DNA of 64,000 nt from Pseudomonas trivialis (GCF_001439805.1 NZ_JYLK01000005.1:62001-126000); one strand, 5' to 3'; counted from the stretch's first letter, positions 18,697-26,705 are shown. Notes: generated by a model from the sequence alone, not told the origin. Program-made: numbers and translations.

Positions 18697-18765
18697 GAAT
18701 GCCTACCTATCGAACTATTTGTAAATGAAAAACGGACTATCCAGTGCTCAGCCAGGAGGCGTGAC

Positions 18766-19104
18766 ATGACAAACGAACAACAAGCGTTAGCGGAAATGCC
18801 TATCTGGCTGGTCATCATATTGGCGGTGATCGGCGGGGTATCCGGCGAAATGTGGCGTGCCGACAAGGAAGGCGCCCGTGGCTGGTCGCTGATTCGGCGC
18901 CTGGCGCTGCGCTCCGGGGCTTGCATGGTCTGCGGCGTTTCAGCCCTGATGCTGTGTTACGCCGCCGGCATGTCGATCTGGACGGCCGGTGCCATTGGCT
19001 GCCTGACCGCCATGGCCGGCGCTGATGCCGCCATCGGGCTCTACGAGCGCTGGGCGGCCAAACGTATCGGGGTCAATGAAGGCCCGCGCCAGGATCCGCG
19101 TTAA
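18766..19104 (+). CDS. Phage holin
   Basis: 112 residues with hydrophobic segments at about 11-28 (PIWLVIILAVIGGVSG), 46-66 and 70-85 and a charged C-terminus (ERWAAKRIGVNEG), matching a class of prophage/pyocin holins (LydA-like). It would form the inner-membrane lesion that releases the endolysin encoded at 30125. A strong AGGAGG ribosome site lies 8 nt upstream of the ATG at 18766. It is the first gene of the tailocin operon, away from the other lysis genes, as is usual in fluorescent Pseudomonas tailocins. Confidence 0.8.
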   Translation: MTNEQQALAEMPIWLVIILAVIGGVSGEMWRADKEGARGWSLIRRLALRSGACMVCGVSALMLCYAAGMSIWTAGAIGCLTAMAGADAAIGLYERWAAKRIGVNEGPRQDPR

Positions 19105-19126
19105 TTGCTGCAAGGAAGCCACTGAC

Positions 19127-19642
19127 ATGACGCTCATCGAAAAACCCTCCCAATTGCCGCAAGCCATCGGCCAGGCGCTGCACGCCGCCTTCCCCGACCT
19201 GAAAGTCGGCAGCCATCAGGACTTTCAGGAGGGCGGCGCAAACACCGGCGTGCAGGTCACGGTCGAGGGCAATGGCCCCGGCATCCGCTCGCCCGAAGGG
19301 CGCAAGGCGCACGCCCTGGCCCTTTCACTCAAGGCCATGGTTGCTCCGGGTGCCTTGCCGTTCGATGCCTGCGACCTGGCCAGCCAACTGATGGATCTGG
19401 TACTGGACAACCGATGGGGGCTGCCCCAGGCACAGTGTGATTTGCCGACGAACATCGTTGCCGCTCCATCTTCTCGGACCGGTGCAGCAACGGACTACGA
19501 CACTTGGGCTGTTTCCTTCACCCAAACCCTCTACATCGGGCCGGTGCTGCTCAACGACCCTACAGGCCAGCCCCTGTTTGCCCGCACCTGGGAAGTCACC
19601 AACATCAATGACCCTGACCAATACAAGCCACTGGCGGAGTAA
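19127..19642 (+). CDS. Putative tail completion/terminator-like protein
   Basis: 171 residues, soluble, with no signal peptide. I do not recognise a family with certainty. The pattern of an N-terminal helix (LPQAIGQALHAAFP), an alternating beta middle and a C-terminal WAVSFTQTLYIG strand resembles Mu gp37-like or tail-terminator proteins, and it lies immediately before the baseplate V gene (3-bp gap). The start at 19127 has AAGGAAG upstream. A role in ending the tail tube is inference from position and shape. Confidence 0.55.
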   Translation: MTLIEKPSQLPQAIGQALHAAFPDLKVGSHQDFQEGGANTGVQVTVEGNGPGIRSPEGRKAHALALSLKAMVAPGALPFDACDLASQLMDLVLDNRWGLPQAQCDLPTNIVAAPSSRTGAATDYDTWAVSFTQTLYIGPVLLNDPTGQPLFARTWEVTNINDPDQYKPLAE

Positions 19643-19645
19643 CTC

Positions 19646-20257
19646 ATGTTCGACGCGCTCTTACGCATGCAGCTGGGGCCGATTGTCGAGCGCCTGGCAG
19701 AAATGGAAAGCCAGCTCGAAGACCTGTATCGACGTGCCGACAGTTTCTGCCGAATCGGCGTTTGCCAGCAGGTCGACGCCGCCGCCAATACCTGCAAGGT
19801 CAGCCATGGCGATCTGCTCACGCCGGCTATCCGCTTTTTCAATCCCAGTGCCGGTGCGCAAACCGAAACGCGCATTCCGTCGGTGGGTGAGCAGTGCCTG
19901 TTGCTCAACTACGGCGGCGGTGAGGGGGGCGCGCAGTCCGTGGCCTTGTTCGGCCTCAACAGCAGTTTGTTTCCGCCAGTGTCCAGCGTGGCGTCGTTAA
20001 CCCGGCGCCGTCATCAGGACGGTACGCAGAGCGACTACGACGATGCCAGCCACACGTTCAACTGGGTCAACGGCCCGACCACCTTTACCGGCTCGCGCGA
20101 ACAGATCGAGGCCAGGGTCGGTGCCACCAGCCTGATCCTCAACGCCCAGGGCATCACCCTGCAAATCGGCGGCACCGCGTTGTTGCTCGACGCCGGCGGT
20201 GCGCATTTCAGCGGCCCGGTGGTGGACCACCAGGGGCGCCTCATCAGCCCCCGATAA
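19646..20257 (+). CDS. Baseplate spike protein V
   Basis: 203 residues. After an N-terminal helix, the gpV/gp45 OB-fold carries the hallmark PAIRFFNPSAGAQTETRIPSVGEQ block, followed by a beta-helical needle-like C-terminus (SREQIEARVGATSLILNAQGITLQIGG). In P2-type contractile tails this trimer forms the membrane-piercing spike under the baseplate. It is followed in order by W, J and I, the standard P2-like baseplate gene order. Confidence 0.88.
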   Translation: MFDALLRMQLGPIVERLAEMESQLEDLYRRADSFCRIGVCQQVDAAANTCKVSHGDLLTPAIRFFNPSAGAQTETRIPSVGEQCLLLNYGGGEGGAQSVALFGLNSSLFPPVSSVASLTRRRHQDGTQSDYDDASHTFNWVNGPTTFTGSREQIEARVGATSLILNAQGITLQIGGTALLLDAGGAHFSGPVVDHQGRLISPR

Positions 20258-20266
20258 GGACATCCC

Positions 20267-20599
20267 ATGATCGGTATCGACCGAAACAGCGGGGCAGCCG
20301 TCGATGACTGGCTGCAATTCGTGCAGCGCGCCACCCGAGCGCTCACCACTCCCTTGGGCACTCGCCAGAAGCGTCCGTTGTACGGCTCGCGGGTGCCGCA
20401 ACTGCTGGGCCAGAACCTTGGCGATGACCTGCTGATTCTTGCGCAGAGCCACGCCGCCCAGGCGTTCTATAACGCACAGAACGGCATCGGCGACTTTCAA
20501 CCCCAGGTCATCGTCGCCACTCGCCAGGGGGCCGGCTTGCTGCTGCGGTTCTCCGGCACCTGGAAAAATCGCCAACAAACCTTCGAGGTCGTGACATGA
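20267..20599 (+). CDS. Baseplate wedge protein W (gp25-like)
   Basis: 110 residues of the GPW/gp25 family, recognised by TPLGTRQKRPLYGSRVPQLL and the C-terminal beta strands. It is a small wedge protein that anchors the first sheath ring in contractile tails. Its stop overlaps the J start (ATGA), so translation is coupled. Confidence 0.88.
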   Translation: MIGIDRNSGAAVDDWLQFVQRATRALTTPLGTRQKRPLYGSRVPQLLGQNLGDDLLILAQSHAAQAFYNAQNGIGDFQPQVIVATRQGAGLLLRFSGTWKNRQQTFEVVT

Positions 20600-21591
20600 G
20601 CATGCTGATCCCAGGCCAGAACCAGCTGGCGGAACCGGCCATCATTGCGGTGGACGAGTTCGAACCCTTGCTGGCCGAATTCAAGGCGTTCGTGGTGGAT
20701 TATGTTGCCACCCGCGCGCCGCAAAGCGCGGCCAAACTCAAGGTCAGCCTCGACAACGAAAGCGAACTGCTGACCCTGGCCCTGGAAGCCTTTTGCGTGC
20801 GTCTGCAAGCCCATGAGCGCAAATACAACGCCCGCATCAAGCAGATGCTGGCGTGGTGGGCCACCGGCAGCAATTTGGATGCACGCCTGGCCGATATGGG
20901 CCTGGAACGTCAGGTGCTGGACCCCGGCGACCCGGCCGCTTTCCCGCCGGTGCCGCCGACCCTGGAAAGCGACGACGACGCCAGGCTGCGCTACTACCTC
21001 GCTCCCCACGCCCCGGCCGCCGGCTCGCGCATGCAGTACCGCCGCGAAGTGTTCACCCTCGGCGAACGCCCTGCGGTGAATGTGCAGAGCGCGACGCCGG
21101 GCGTGGTCACCGTCACGTATACCTTCGACCCGGATGGTTATGCGGTGCGGGTCAAGGATGGCAATGGGCGGCGAACCGCACCGGGTGAAGTCATGGTCAC
21201 CGTCCTGGCGCGAGAGGGCGATGGCACGCCGTCTGCGGACTTGCTGGACGGCGTGCGACGGCATTTCGCACGGCCGGATGTACGTCCGGAAACCGACCTG
21301 GTCAGTGTGCAAGGCGCGCACATCCTGCCGTACAAAATCCGTGTGGTCGCCAAGATCAACGCCGGACCGGATTCCGGACTCACCCAGGTCGCCGCGCAAA
21401 AGCTGCTGCAGGAGTACGCCGAGTCCTGCCATCGCCTGGAAGGGCGGGTGGACCCGAGCTGGATCGACTATGCCATCCACAGTGCTGGCGCGGCGCAACT
21501 GCAGATCCTTGAACCGCTGGAGCCGATTGTCAGCTCGGCGTTCGAGGCTCCGTATTGCACGGGTGTCGAGGTGGAGGTGCTCACGCTATGA
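20596..21591 (+). CDS. Baseplate protein J
   Basis: 331 residues, the P2 gpJ / T4 gp6-like wedge protein that builds the baseplate ring. Family features include the N-terminal IIAVDEFEPLLAEFKAFVVDYV segment, the YNARIKQMLAWWATGSNLDARLADMGLER helix region and the central strand block with the TVLAREGDGTPS loop. The start at 20596 overlaps the end of W and its stop overlaps the start of I, both as ATGA. Confidence 0.9.
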   Translation: MSMLIPGQNQLAEPAIIAVDEFEPLLAEFKAFVVDYVATRAPQSAAKLKVSLDNESELLTLALEAFCVRLQAHERKYNARIKQMLAWWATGSNLDARLADMGLERQVLDPGDPAAFPPVPPTLESDDDARLRYYLAPHAPAAGSRMQYRREVFTLGERPAVNVQSATPGVVTVTYTFDPDGYAVRVKDGNGRRTAPGEVMVTVLAREGDGTPSADLLDGVRRHFARPDVRPETDLVSVQGAHILPYKIRVVAKINAGPDSGLTQVAAQKLLQEYAESCHRLEGRVDPSWIDYAIHSAGAAQLQILEPLEPIVSSAFEAPYCTGVEVEVLTL

Positions 21592-22226
21592 GTGAACCCA
21601 AAGCGAGTGTGTTGCCGGCCAACAGTTCACCGCTGGAAAAGGCACTGGATTTGGCGTTCGGGGTATTGCTCGACCGGGTCATGCCGCCGTTTCCAGCGCT
21701 GATGAACCCGCTGCAGACCCCGAGCGAGTTTCTTCCTTATCTGGCTGCCGACCGTGGAGTCAGCGAATGGGATGCCGACGCCAGCGAGTCTGAAAAGCGC
21801 CTCACCGTGGCCCTGTCCTGGCAGATCCAGCGTCAGGCTGGCACCCCCAAGGCATTGAGCCATGCGGTGGAGTCACTGGGTTTTACCCCCGACATCCGTG
21901 CCTGGTATCAGCAACAACCCATCGGCGCGCCATATACCTTCGACGTGCAGGCGATCATTGGGCGCAGTTGGTCCAGTGGCGATCACAATCGGCTGATCCG
22001 CCGCATCAACGCCGCGAAAAGCGAGCGGGACCAGGCCACGATCACCCTTGTTCACGAGACCGAAGGTCAGCTTGCGCTCACCCAGGTTCTCGATGCCCCG
22101 TTAAGCGACGGGGAGTTGTATCTGGACGGCGCGTTGCCGGAATTGGCGCTGACTGCCCGGCTTAACAGTACCGGGCTCGCCCGGCACTACACCATTAACG
22201 ACTACGACCTCAGGGCGCAGCCATGA
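21588..22226 (+). CDS. Tail protein I
   Basis: 212 residues, P2 gpI family. It contains FLPYLAADRGVSEWDADASE and the WQIQRQAGTPKALSHAVESLGF region diagnostic of the family. It connects the baseplate wedge with the tail fiber base. The ATG at 21588 lies inside the J stop overlap; an apparent upstream extension is rejected. Confidence 0.88.
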   Translation: MSEPKASVLPANSSPLEKALDLAFGVLLDRVMPPFPALMNPLQTPSEFLPYLAADRGVSEWDADASESEKRLTVALSWQIQRQAGTPKALSHAVESLGFTPDIRAWYQQQPIGAPYTFDVQAIIGRSWSSGDHNRLIRRINAAKSERDQATITLVHETEGQLALTQVLDAPLSDGELYLDGALPELALTARLNSTGLARHYTINDYDLRAQP

Positions 22227-22753
22227 CAGATGACATCACGCGCCTGGTGCGCTTCACCTCCAAGGGATTGGATGAAGTGCTGCAGGCAAAGAACCAGGGC
22301 TTGAAAGGCGAAATCACCCACATCGGCGCCGGCACCGGCCGCTACAACCCCGACGGCACTGAAGTTGCCCTGCGCGATGAGCGCCAGCGGGTCGCCATTG
22401 TGGATTACGAAGACCTGGGCGACCACCAGCTCAGGATGGCCGCGCTGTTTGACGGCGACGGCGAGTATGAAATTGGCGAGTTCGGATTTTATCTCGCCAG
22501 TGGAACCTTGCTGGCGGTGTATGCCGTGGCCGGGAAGTTGCTGACGTATAAAGCGGCGGCGGCGCGGGTGCTGCAAAAATTTACGTTGGATGTTTCGCCG
22601 TTGCCGGCGGACAGCGTGACGATTGTGGTGGGGAGTGACAACTTGAATTTGTTGTTGGCTGAGGAGATCGCGATCATGGCCGCCGCGTCAGTAGGCAATA
22701 TGTCCCGGCACGTGGATTTAATGCTCAGGGTCAGGCAACTGGAAGCAAAGTGA
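22223..22753 (+). CDS. Tail fiber base protein (DUF3751 N-terminal module only)
   Basis: 176 residues, the baseplate-attachment domain of P2-type tail fibers (TDDITRLVRFTSKGLDEVLQAK and a THIGAGTGRYNPDGTE block), ending shortly after the module at HVDLMLRVRQLEAK. Full tailocin fibers are usually several hundred residues longer, so the shaft and tip are missing from this frame. The next frame opens at once (GTGA overlap at 22750) and may supply the distal part. ATGA coupling to gene I. Confidence 0.82.
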   Translation: MTDDITRLVRFTSKGLDEVLQAKNQGLKGEITHIGAGTGRYNPDGTEVALRDERQRVAIVDYEDLGDHQLRMAALFDGDGEYEIGEFGFYLASGTLLAVYAVAGKLLTYKAAAARVLQKFTLDVSPLPADSVTIVVGSDNLNLLLAEEIAIMAAASVGNMSRHVDLMLRVRQLEAK

Positions 22754-23583
22754 GGGCACTTGCAAAAGTGCTGGAAAGACTAATTGACAGGGAGTTGATG
22801 ATGGGAATTGAAGCGACTATCACGAAAGTTGTAGATGCGTGTAACAAACTTACCGATGAGGTAACCAACCAGATCGGCAAAATCGATGCGCGTGTAGAGG
22901 CTGCGCAAGCGCAGTTTTCTGCCTGGCGAGCCACTGTGCAAGCCAAGGATATCAATGGCCGTGCGTCCTACACTCAGGAAATTGATTTGACCGGACTGTC
23001 CACCGACATTTTTTACCCTGTCTGGTGGCGTATGCCGGGTAATGAGCAAGGCGTTTCGGAGATTATCATCTCCAGAAATTACGCTCAAAATCAGGAGTTG
23101 AATCCGTTCAAAAATAATTTTGACACTCACGTTGCCGGCTTGAATCTTCAGATGGAAGGCTGCGGTATTCCCTGGAATGGAGATGCAAACTTTCTGACTA
23201 TAAAGCGCATTTCCCAAACTTATCGAGAAACGGCGCGTAAAGCGCAGTTCGGCATGTTTTGTATTGTTCGCCCCGTCACCGGTCTTAAGCCGATCTGGCT
23301 GAACCTTACGCCGGGTGCTTTTACTACTTCGCCGCTGGAGTCCGGTTGCTACCTGCGTGGAGGGTTGACTTATCTCGTCACTAAAAGTTTCCAGGCGCCT
23401 GTGAACTTCAGCCGTGTGGATGAAGAAGTGGAGCTGAGTCGATCGGTTACGCCAGAGTATGAAATTTCCTGGAAGGTCAAACCGTTCGCGATGACGGCTT
23501 CTGAGTTGGGTGCAACCTATCCGGAAAGTAACACCGCCTACACGTTGGATAACGATAAGCGCTATGCAGTGAAAGGAGTATGA
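22750..23583 (+). CDS. Probable separate distal tail fiber / receptor-binding protein
   Basis: 277 residues from a GTG that overlaps the previous stop (GTGA); ATG codons at 22798 and 22801 with AGGGAG just upstream are alternative starts. It begins with a coiled-coil-like segment (VVDACNKLTDEVTNQIGKIDARVEAAQ) and continues as a beta-rich domain with many Trp, Tyr and Asn residues. No family is recognised. Its base composition is lower in GC than the rest of the cluster, as expected for a swapped host-range cassette. Its place between the fiber base and the assembly chaperone suggests the adhesive tip. Confidence 0.6.
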   Translation: MRALAKVLERLIDRELMMGIEATITKVVDACNKLTDEVTNQIGKIDARVEAAQAQFSAWRATVQAKDINGRASYTQEIDLTGLSTDIFYPVWWRMPGNEQGVSEIIISRNYAQNQELNPFKNNFDTHVAGLNLQMEGCGIPWNGDANFLTIKRISQTYRETARKAQFGMFCIVRPVTGLKPIWLNLTPGAFTTSPLESGCYLRGGLTYLVTKSFQAPVNFSRVDEEVELSRSVTPEYEISWKVKPFAMTASELGATYPESNTAYTLDNDKRYAVKGV

Positions 23584-23585
23584 CC

Positions 23586-23888
23586 ATGGCTCGCACTATC
23601 AAAAAGCTGCTTTTGGCCTCGGGCGAAACACTTATTAACGTTCCAGCGGATCGTCCAACCTTGATTTCGCTGGGTTTCAGCGAACTTCGCGCCAACGAAC
23701 TGTGCGAGGCCGCCGAGAGCGATGCCAGACTCGAAGAGGTCATCACTGCACGTCGTACGCTGTACATGACACAGGCCGATCCTCTGTTTCTGGAGTGGCA
23801 GTACGACGAAACCCCGGAAAAGGAAAAGGCCTGGCGCGATAAAGTGGCCGAAATCAAGGCGCTCTATCCGCTGCCTGACCGTATCTGA
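23586..23888 (+). CDS. Tail fiber assembly chaperone-like protein
   Basis: 100 residues. The C-terminal DPLFLEWQYDETPEKEKAWRDKVAEIKALYPLPD segment is the mark of a phage tail assembly chaperone family. The ATG at 23586 is 8 nt after AAGGAG; an ATG at 23580 overlapping the preceding stop is too close to it. Such proteins fold the cognate fiber, so it should match the fiber cassette before it. A terminator follows. Confidence 0.75.
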   Translation: MARTIKKLLLASGETLINVPADRPTLISLGFSELRANELCEAAESDARLEEVITARRTLYMTQADPLFLEWQYDETPEKEKAWRDKVAEIKALYPLPDRI

Positions 23889-23894
23889 AACCCC

Positions 23895-23949
23895 ACCGCG
23901 AAAGCGGTTTTTTTTCGCCTCCCCAAAGCCCCTCCCGCAGGGGCTTTGG
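23895..23949 (+). terminator. Terminator after the fiber cassette plus a second hairpin
   Basis: ACCGC-GAAA-GCGGT followed by eight T (23895-23915) is a good terminator. A second perfect 10-bp stem, CCAAAGCCCC / GGGGCTTTGG (23923-23949), lacks a long T-run. Together they could lower transcription into the sheath and tube genes or process the mRNA. Confidence 0.7.
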
Positions 23950-23974
23950 CGTTTTCCACCTGGAGAATTTCACC

Positions 23975-24148
23975 ATGCCCACCCGCCAAACCTACACCGT
24001 CCTCATCCCATTCCCCATCGGAGGTGGCCACTGGTCCACCGCTGGCGAGGAGCTGGAACTGCTGGACGTCGAAGCATCCGCGCTGCGCACCGCCGGCCGT
24101 CTGGAACTGACCAGCGTCCTCAACTCCACCCCCAAGAAGGCTGAATAA
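23975..24148 (+). CDS. Small tailocin protein before the sheath gene
   Basis: 57 residues, beginning MPTRQTYTVLIPFPIGGGHW and ending STPKKAE. The TGGAGAATTTCACC before the ATG is a good ribosome site, and the stop is 2 bp before the sheath start, so it is clearly a translated member of the operon. A short reading frame at this place is common in Mu- and P2-like tail operons (gp38/DUF2635-like position). The function is unknown. Confidence 0.7.
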   Translation: MPTRQTYTVLIPFPIGGGHWSTAGEELELLDVEASALRTAGRLELTSVLNSTPKKAE

Positions 24149-24150
24149 TC

Positions 24151-25317
24151 ATGGCTGAGGTTTTGAACTTCGAGCACAACGGCATCACCGTCAACGCCAC
24201 CGAGTCCCCCGAGGCCATGGGTGGTCTGGGCGATAACGTGATCGGTCTGGTCGGCACCGCGCCGAACGCCCACGGGTCGATCCCGAAAAACGCGCCGTTC
24301 CGTATCAACAGCTTCACCACCCAGGCACTGCTGGACCCCACCGGTACTGAGTCGGGCACGCTGTTTCAAGCGGTGTACCAGATCCTCAAAGTGGTGAAGG
24401 TGCCGGTCTACGTGGTGATCGTGGAGGAGGGCGCAACCCCGGCCGACACCCTCAACAACGTGATTGGCGGCAACGAACCCGTTACCGGTCGCAAGCTGGG
24501 CCTGGCGGCCCTGAGCAGCGTCCCTGAAGACCTGACCATCATCGGCGCCCCGGGCTTCACCGGCACCAAGGCCGTGGCCAGCGAGTTTGCTGCCTTCGGC
24601 AAGCGCATCAAGGCCCGTGTGGTGCTTGATGGCAAAGACACCAGTGTGGCCGACCAGGTGACCTACAGCGGTGAACTGGGCGGTGCCGACCTCGGCTTCG
24701 ACCGCTGCCTGCTGGTGCACAACATGCCGTCGGTGTACTCCAAGGCGGCGAAGAAAAACGTGTTCCTGTCGCCATCGTCCCTGGCCATCGCCGCACTGGC
24801 CAAGGTCAAGCAGTGGGAAAGCCCGGGCAACCAGGTGACCTTCGCCGAAGACGTTTCCCGCGTGGTCGAGTACAACATCCTCGACACCTCCACCGAAGGC
24901 GACCTGCTCAACCGCTATGGCGTGAGCTACTACGCCCGCACCATCCTCGGCGGCTTCTCGCTGCTGGGTAACCGTTCCCTCACCGGCAAGTTCATCAGCT
25001 ACGTCGGCCTGGAAGACGCCATCAGCCGCAAGCTGGTCAAAGCCGGGCAAAAAGCCATGGTCAAGAACCTCACCAAGTCTTTCATGGACCAGGAGGTCAA
25101 GCGCATCAACGATTGGCTGCAAACCCTGGTGGCCGACGAAACCATTCCCGGCGGCAGCGTGTACCTGCACCCGGAATTGAACAGCGTCGAGAAGTACAAG
25201 AACGGCACCTGGTTCATCGTCATCGACTACGGCCGCTACGCGCCGAACGAACACATGGTTTATCAACTCAACGCCCGCGATGAAATCATCGAGCAGTTCC
25301 TGGAGGACGTTCTCTAA
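24151..25317 (+). CDS. Contractile tail sheath protein
   Basis: 388 residues, P2 FI-like. The N-terminal linker FEHNGITVNATESPEAMGGLGDNVIGLVGTAP is typical, as is the C-terminal conserved domain (GRYAPNEHMVYQLNARDEIIEQFLEDVL) that makes the inter-subunit mesh. The presence of a sheath makes this an R-type (contractile) rather than F-type particle. The stop TAA shares its final A with the tube ATG. Confidence 0.95.
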   Translation: MAEVLNFEHNGITVNATESPEAMGGLGDNVIGLVGTAPNAHGSIPKNAPFRINSFTTQALLDPTGTESGTLFQAVYQILKVVKVPVYVVIVEEGATPADTLNNVIGGNEPVTGRKLGLAALSSVPEDLTIIGAPGFTGTKAVASEFAAFGKRIKARVVLDGKDTSVADQVTYSGELGGADLGFDRCLLVHNMPSVYSKAAKKNVFLSPSSLAIAALAKVKQWESPGNQVTFAEDVSRVVEYNILDTSTEGDLLNRYGVSYYARTILGGFSLLGNRSLTGKFISYVGLEDAISRKLVKAGQKAMVKNLTKSFMDQEVKRINDWLQTLVADETIPGGSVYLHPELNSVEKYKNGTWFIVIDYGRYAPNEHMVYQLNARDEIIEQFLEDVL

Positions 25318-25823
25318 TGTTTACCAACCGAGTCAGACAGGCCATTGCGGCCACCCTTCAAGGCCTGCCGTTGTCCGCGACCGTTGAGGAGTTCACCCCG
25401 CCGAAGATCGAATTCGAGATGGAATCCATGTCCGGTGGCCGCTTCATTGCTGAAGAAATGGCCAAGAGCGGCAAGGTGCTCAATGCCACCTTGATCCTGC
25501 AGGGGGCCGGCCCGGAAATCATGCTGGCCCTGGGCGTACGCACGGGCGACGACATCCTGCTGAACGTGCGTGAGGCCGGCCAGGATCAGGACGGCAAGAC
25601 CTATTTCACCTACCACACGGTCGGCGGCAAGTTGAAATCCCTGGGCGAAGCCAAGCTGAAAATGGGCGAAAAGGCGCTCACCACGCTGGAGCTGTCGTGC
25701 CGCACCTACAACCGCCTGGAAAACGGCATTTCGGTGATCGACATCGACGTGCGCACCCAGAAGTTTGTGCTCAACGGCGTCGACATTCTCGGCGACGCGC
25801 GCCGCGCCGTACTGATGCCCTAA
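25317..25823 (+). CDS. Major tail tube protein
   Basis: 168 residues, P2 FII family, recognised by the partnership with the sheath and by FTPPKIEFEMESMSGGRFIAEEMAKSGKV and the strand-rich remainder. It forms the hexameric inner tube. It is coupled to the sheath by TAATG. A REP doublet lies in the gap after it. Confidence 0.92.
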   Translation: MFTNRVRQAIAATLQGLPLSATVEEFTPPKIEFEMESMSGGRFIAEEMAKSGKVLNATLILQGAGPEIMLALGVRTGDDILLNVREAGQDQDGKTYFTYHTVGGKLKSLGEAKLKMGEKALTTLELSCRTYNRLENGISVIDIDVRTQKFVLNGVDILGDARRAVLMP

Positions 25824-25853
25824 GCATTCCGGCAACCTGAAGCGCGCACGGTT

Positions 25854-25944
25854 TATGTGGGAGCTGGCTTGCCTGCGATGGCATCACCTCGGTTCAGCAA
25901 ATACACCGAGTCGCCTGCATCGCGGGCAAGCCCGGCTCCCACAT
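25854..25944. repeat. REP doublet (inverted pair)
   Basis: A left arm beginning TGTGGGAGCTGGCTTGCCTGC and a right arm ending GGGCAAGCCCGGCTCCCACA are inverted copies around a short variable centre, the form of mobile REP/REPIN elements in this genus. It lies inside the tailocin operon between the tube and gene E. Confidence 0.8.
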
Positions 25945-26005
25945 TGACCGCGCCCGGCTTCACGGTTGCGGTGCTTTTATCCCACGTTCATCAAGGAATA
26001 GCCCC

Positions 26006-26578
26006 ATGGCCTGGATGCCACCGCTGCATCGCCTGCTGTCCCCGATCACCGCCGACACCGGCGCTGCGATCGAGCAGGTGCAACTCAAACCGCTGTTCTA
26101 CGCCGCGCAAAAAGACGCGCTGGCCCGGGCCGGTGATGACGAGGACGACCAGTTTTTCGAACTGGCGAAACTTGCCACCGGCCTGTCGGAAAAAGAGCTC
26201 GACCAACTCAAGCGCCCGGACTACGTGAGCATCGCGCAATACGTGCATGAAATGTCGACTCGCCCGGCGTCGTTCTTCCTGCAAACGCACGAAGAAAGTC
26301 GCCACGACCAACCCGTCCAGTTGCTGCTGCCGCTCCATGCCGCTGGGCGCACGCTGACCGAACTGCCCCTGGAAATGCCCGCCCTGCGTGCCACCAAGGT
26401 GATGAAAAAACTCGCCACCAACAAAGAGCGCGCCGAGTTCATCACCGCTCACTGCACCGGCCTGATGATCCCTGACCTGGGCGACTTGACCGTGCCCGAC
26501 TGGACAGAACTGCAGGAGCGCATCGACGATTTTTTAAATCAACCGGCGGACTTCTTTCGCAGCGCGACATCGAAGTGA
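26006..26578 (+). CDS. Tail assembly chaperone E (zero-frame product)
   Basis: 190 residues, the phage tail assembly protein E family (ALPLEMPALRATKVMKKL region, then helices). It normally chaperones the tape measure during tail assembly. Near its 3' end the heptamer T TTT TTA (26530-26536) is in the phase required for -1 slippage, and the -1 frame stays open to 26700, giving a longer E+E' fusion. The zero-frame product stops at 26578. Confidence 0.82.
   Translation: MAWMPPLHRLLSPITADTGAAIEQVQLKPLFYAAQKDALARAGDDEDDQFFELAKLATGLSEKELDQLKRPDYVSIAQYVHEMSTRPASFFLQTHEESRHDQPVQLLLPLHAAGRTLTELPLEMPALRATKVMKKLATNKERAEFITAHCTGLMIPDLGDLTVPDWTELQERIDDFLNQPADFFRSATSK
26530..26536 (+). other. -1 programmed ribosomal frameshift signal (T TTT TTA)
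   Basis: The slippery heptamer is read as GAT TTT TTA in the E frame. P2 gene E uses T TTT TTG in the same place. After slippage the frame continues AAA TCA ACC and stays open for 54 further codons. Confidence 0.8.
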
Positions 26579-26700
26579 TCCTTGATGTGGTACCGCTGGT
26601 TTACTCGGTAACTGAAGCGGACATCCTCGATTGGGATGCCGCAAAAGCGTTGCGCCGCTACGACATCGCGATCACTCGCCTTGGCGTCAAACAGGAGTAA
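26536..26700 (+). CDS. E' extension in the -1 frame (expressed as E+E' fusion)
   Basis: 54 residues in the -1 frame after the slippery site, reading KSTGGLLSQRDIEVILDVV and ending ITRLGVKQE, stop at 26698-26700. There is no start codon of its own. The sequence looks like real protein (segment LVYSVTEADILDWDAAKALRRYDIAI), and the stop is 5 bp before the tape measure ATG, exactly where P2 E' ends relative to T. The fusion would be about 231 residues. Confidence 0.75.
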   Translation, partial: KSTGGLLSQRDIEVILDVVPLVYSVTEADILDWDAAKALRRYDIAITRLGVKQE

Positions 26701-26705
26701 GCGGG

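Noticed and set aside
23923-23949. Second hairpin after the fiber cassette as an independent terminator
   Set aside because: The stem is strong but no T-run follows; reported only as an accessory hairpin.
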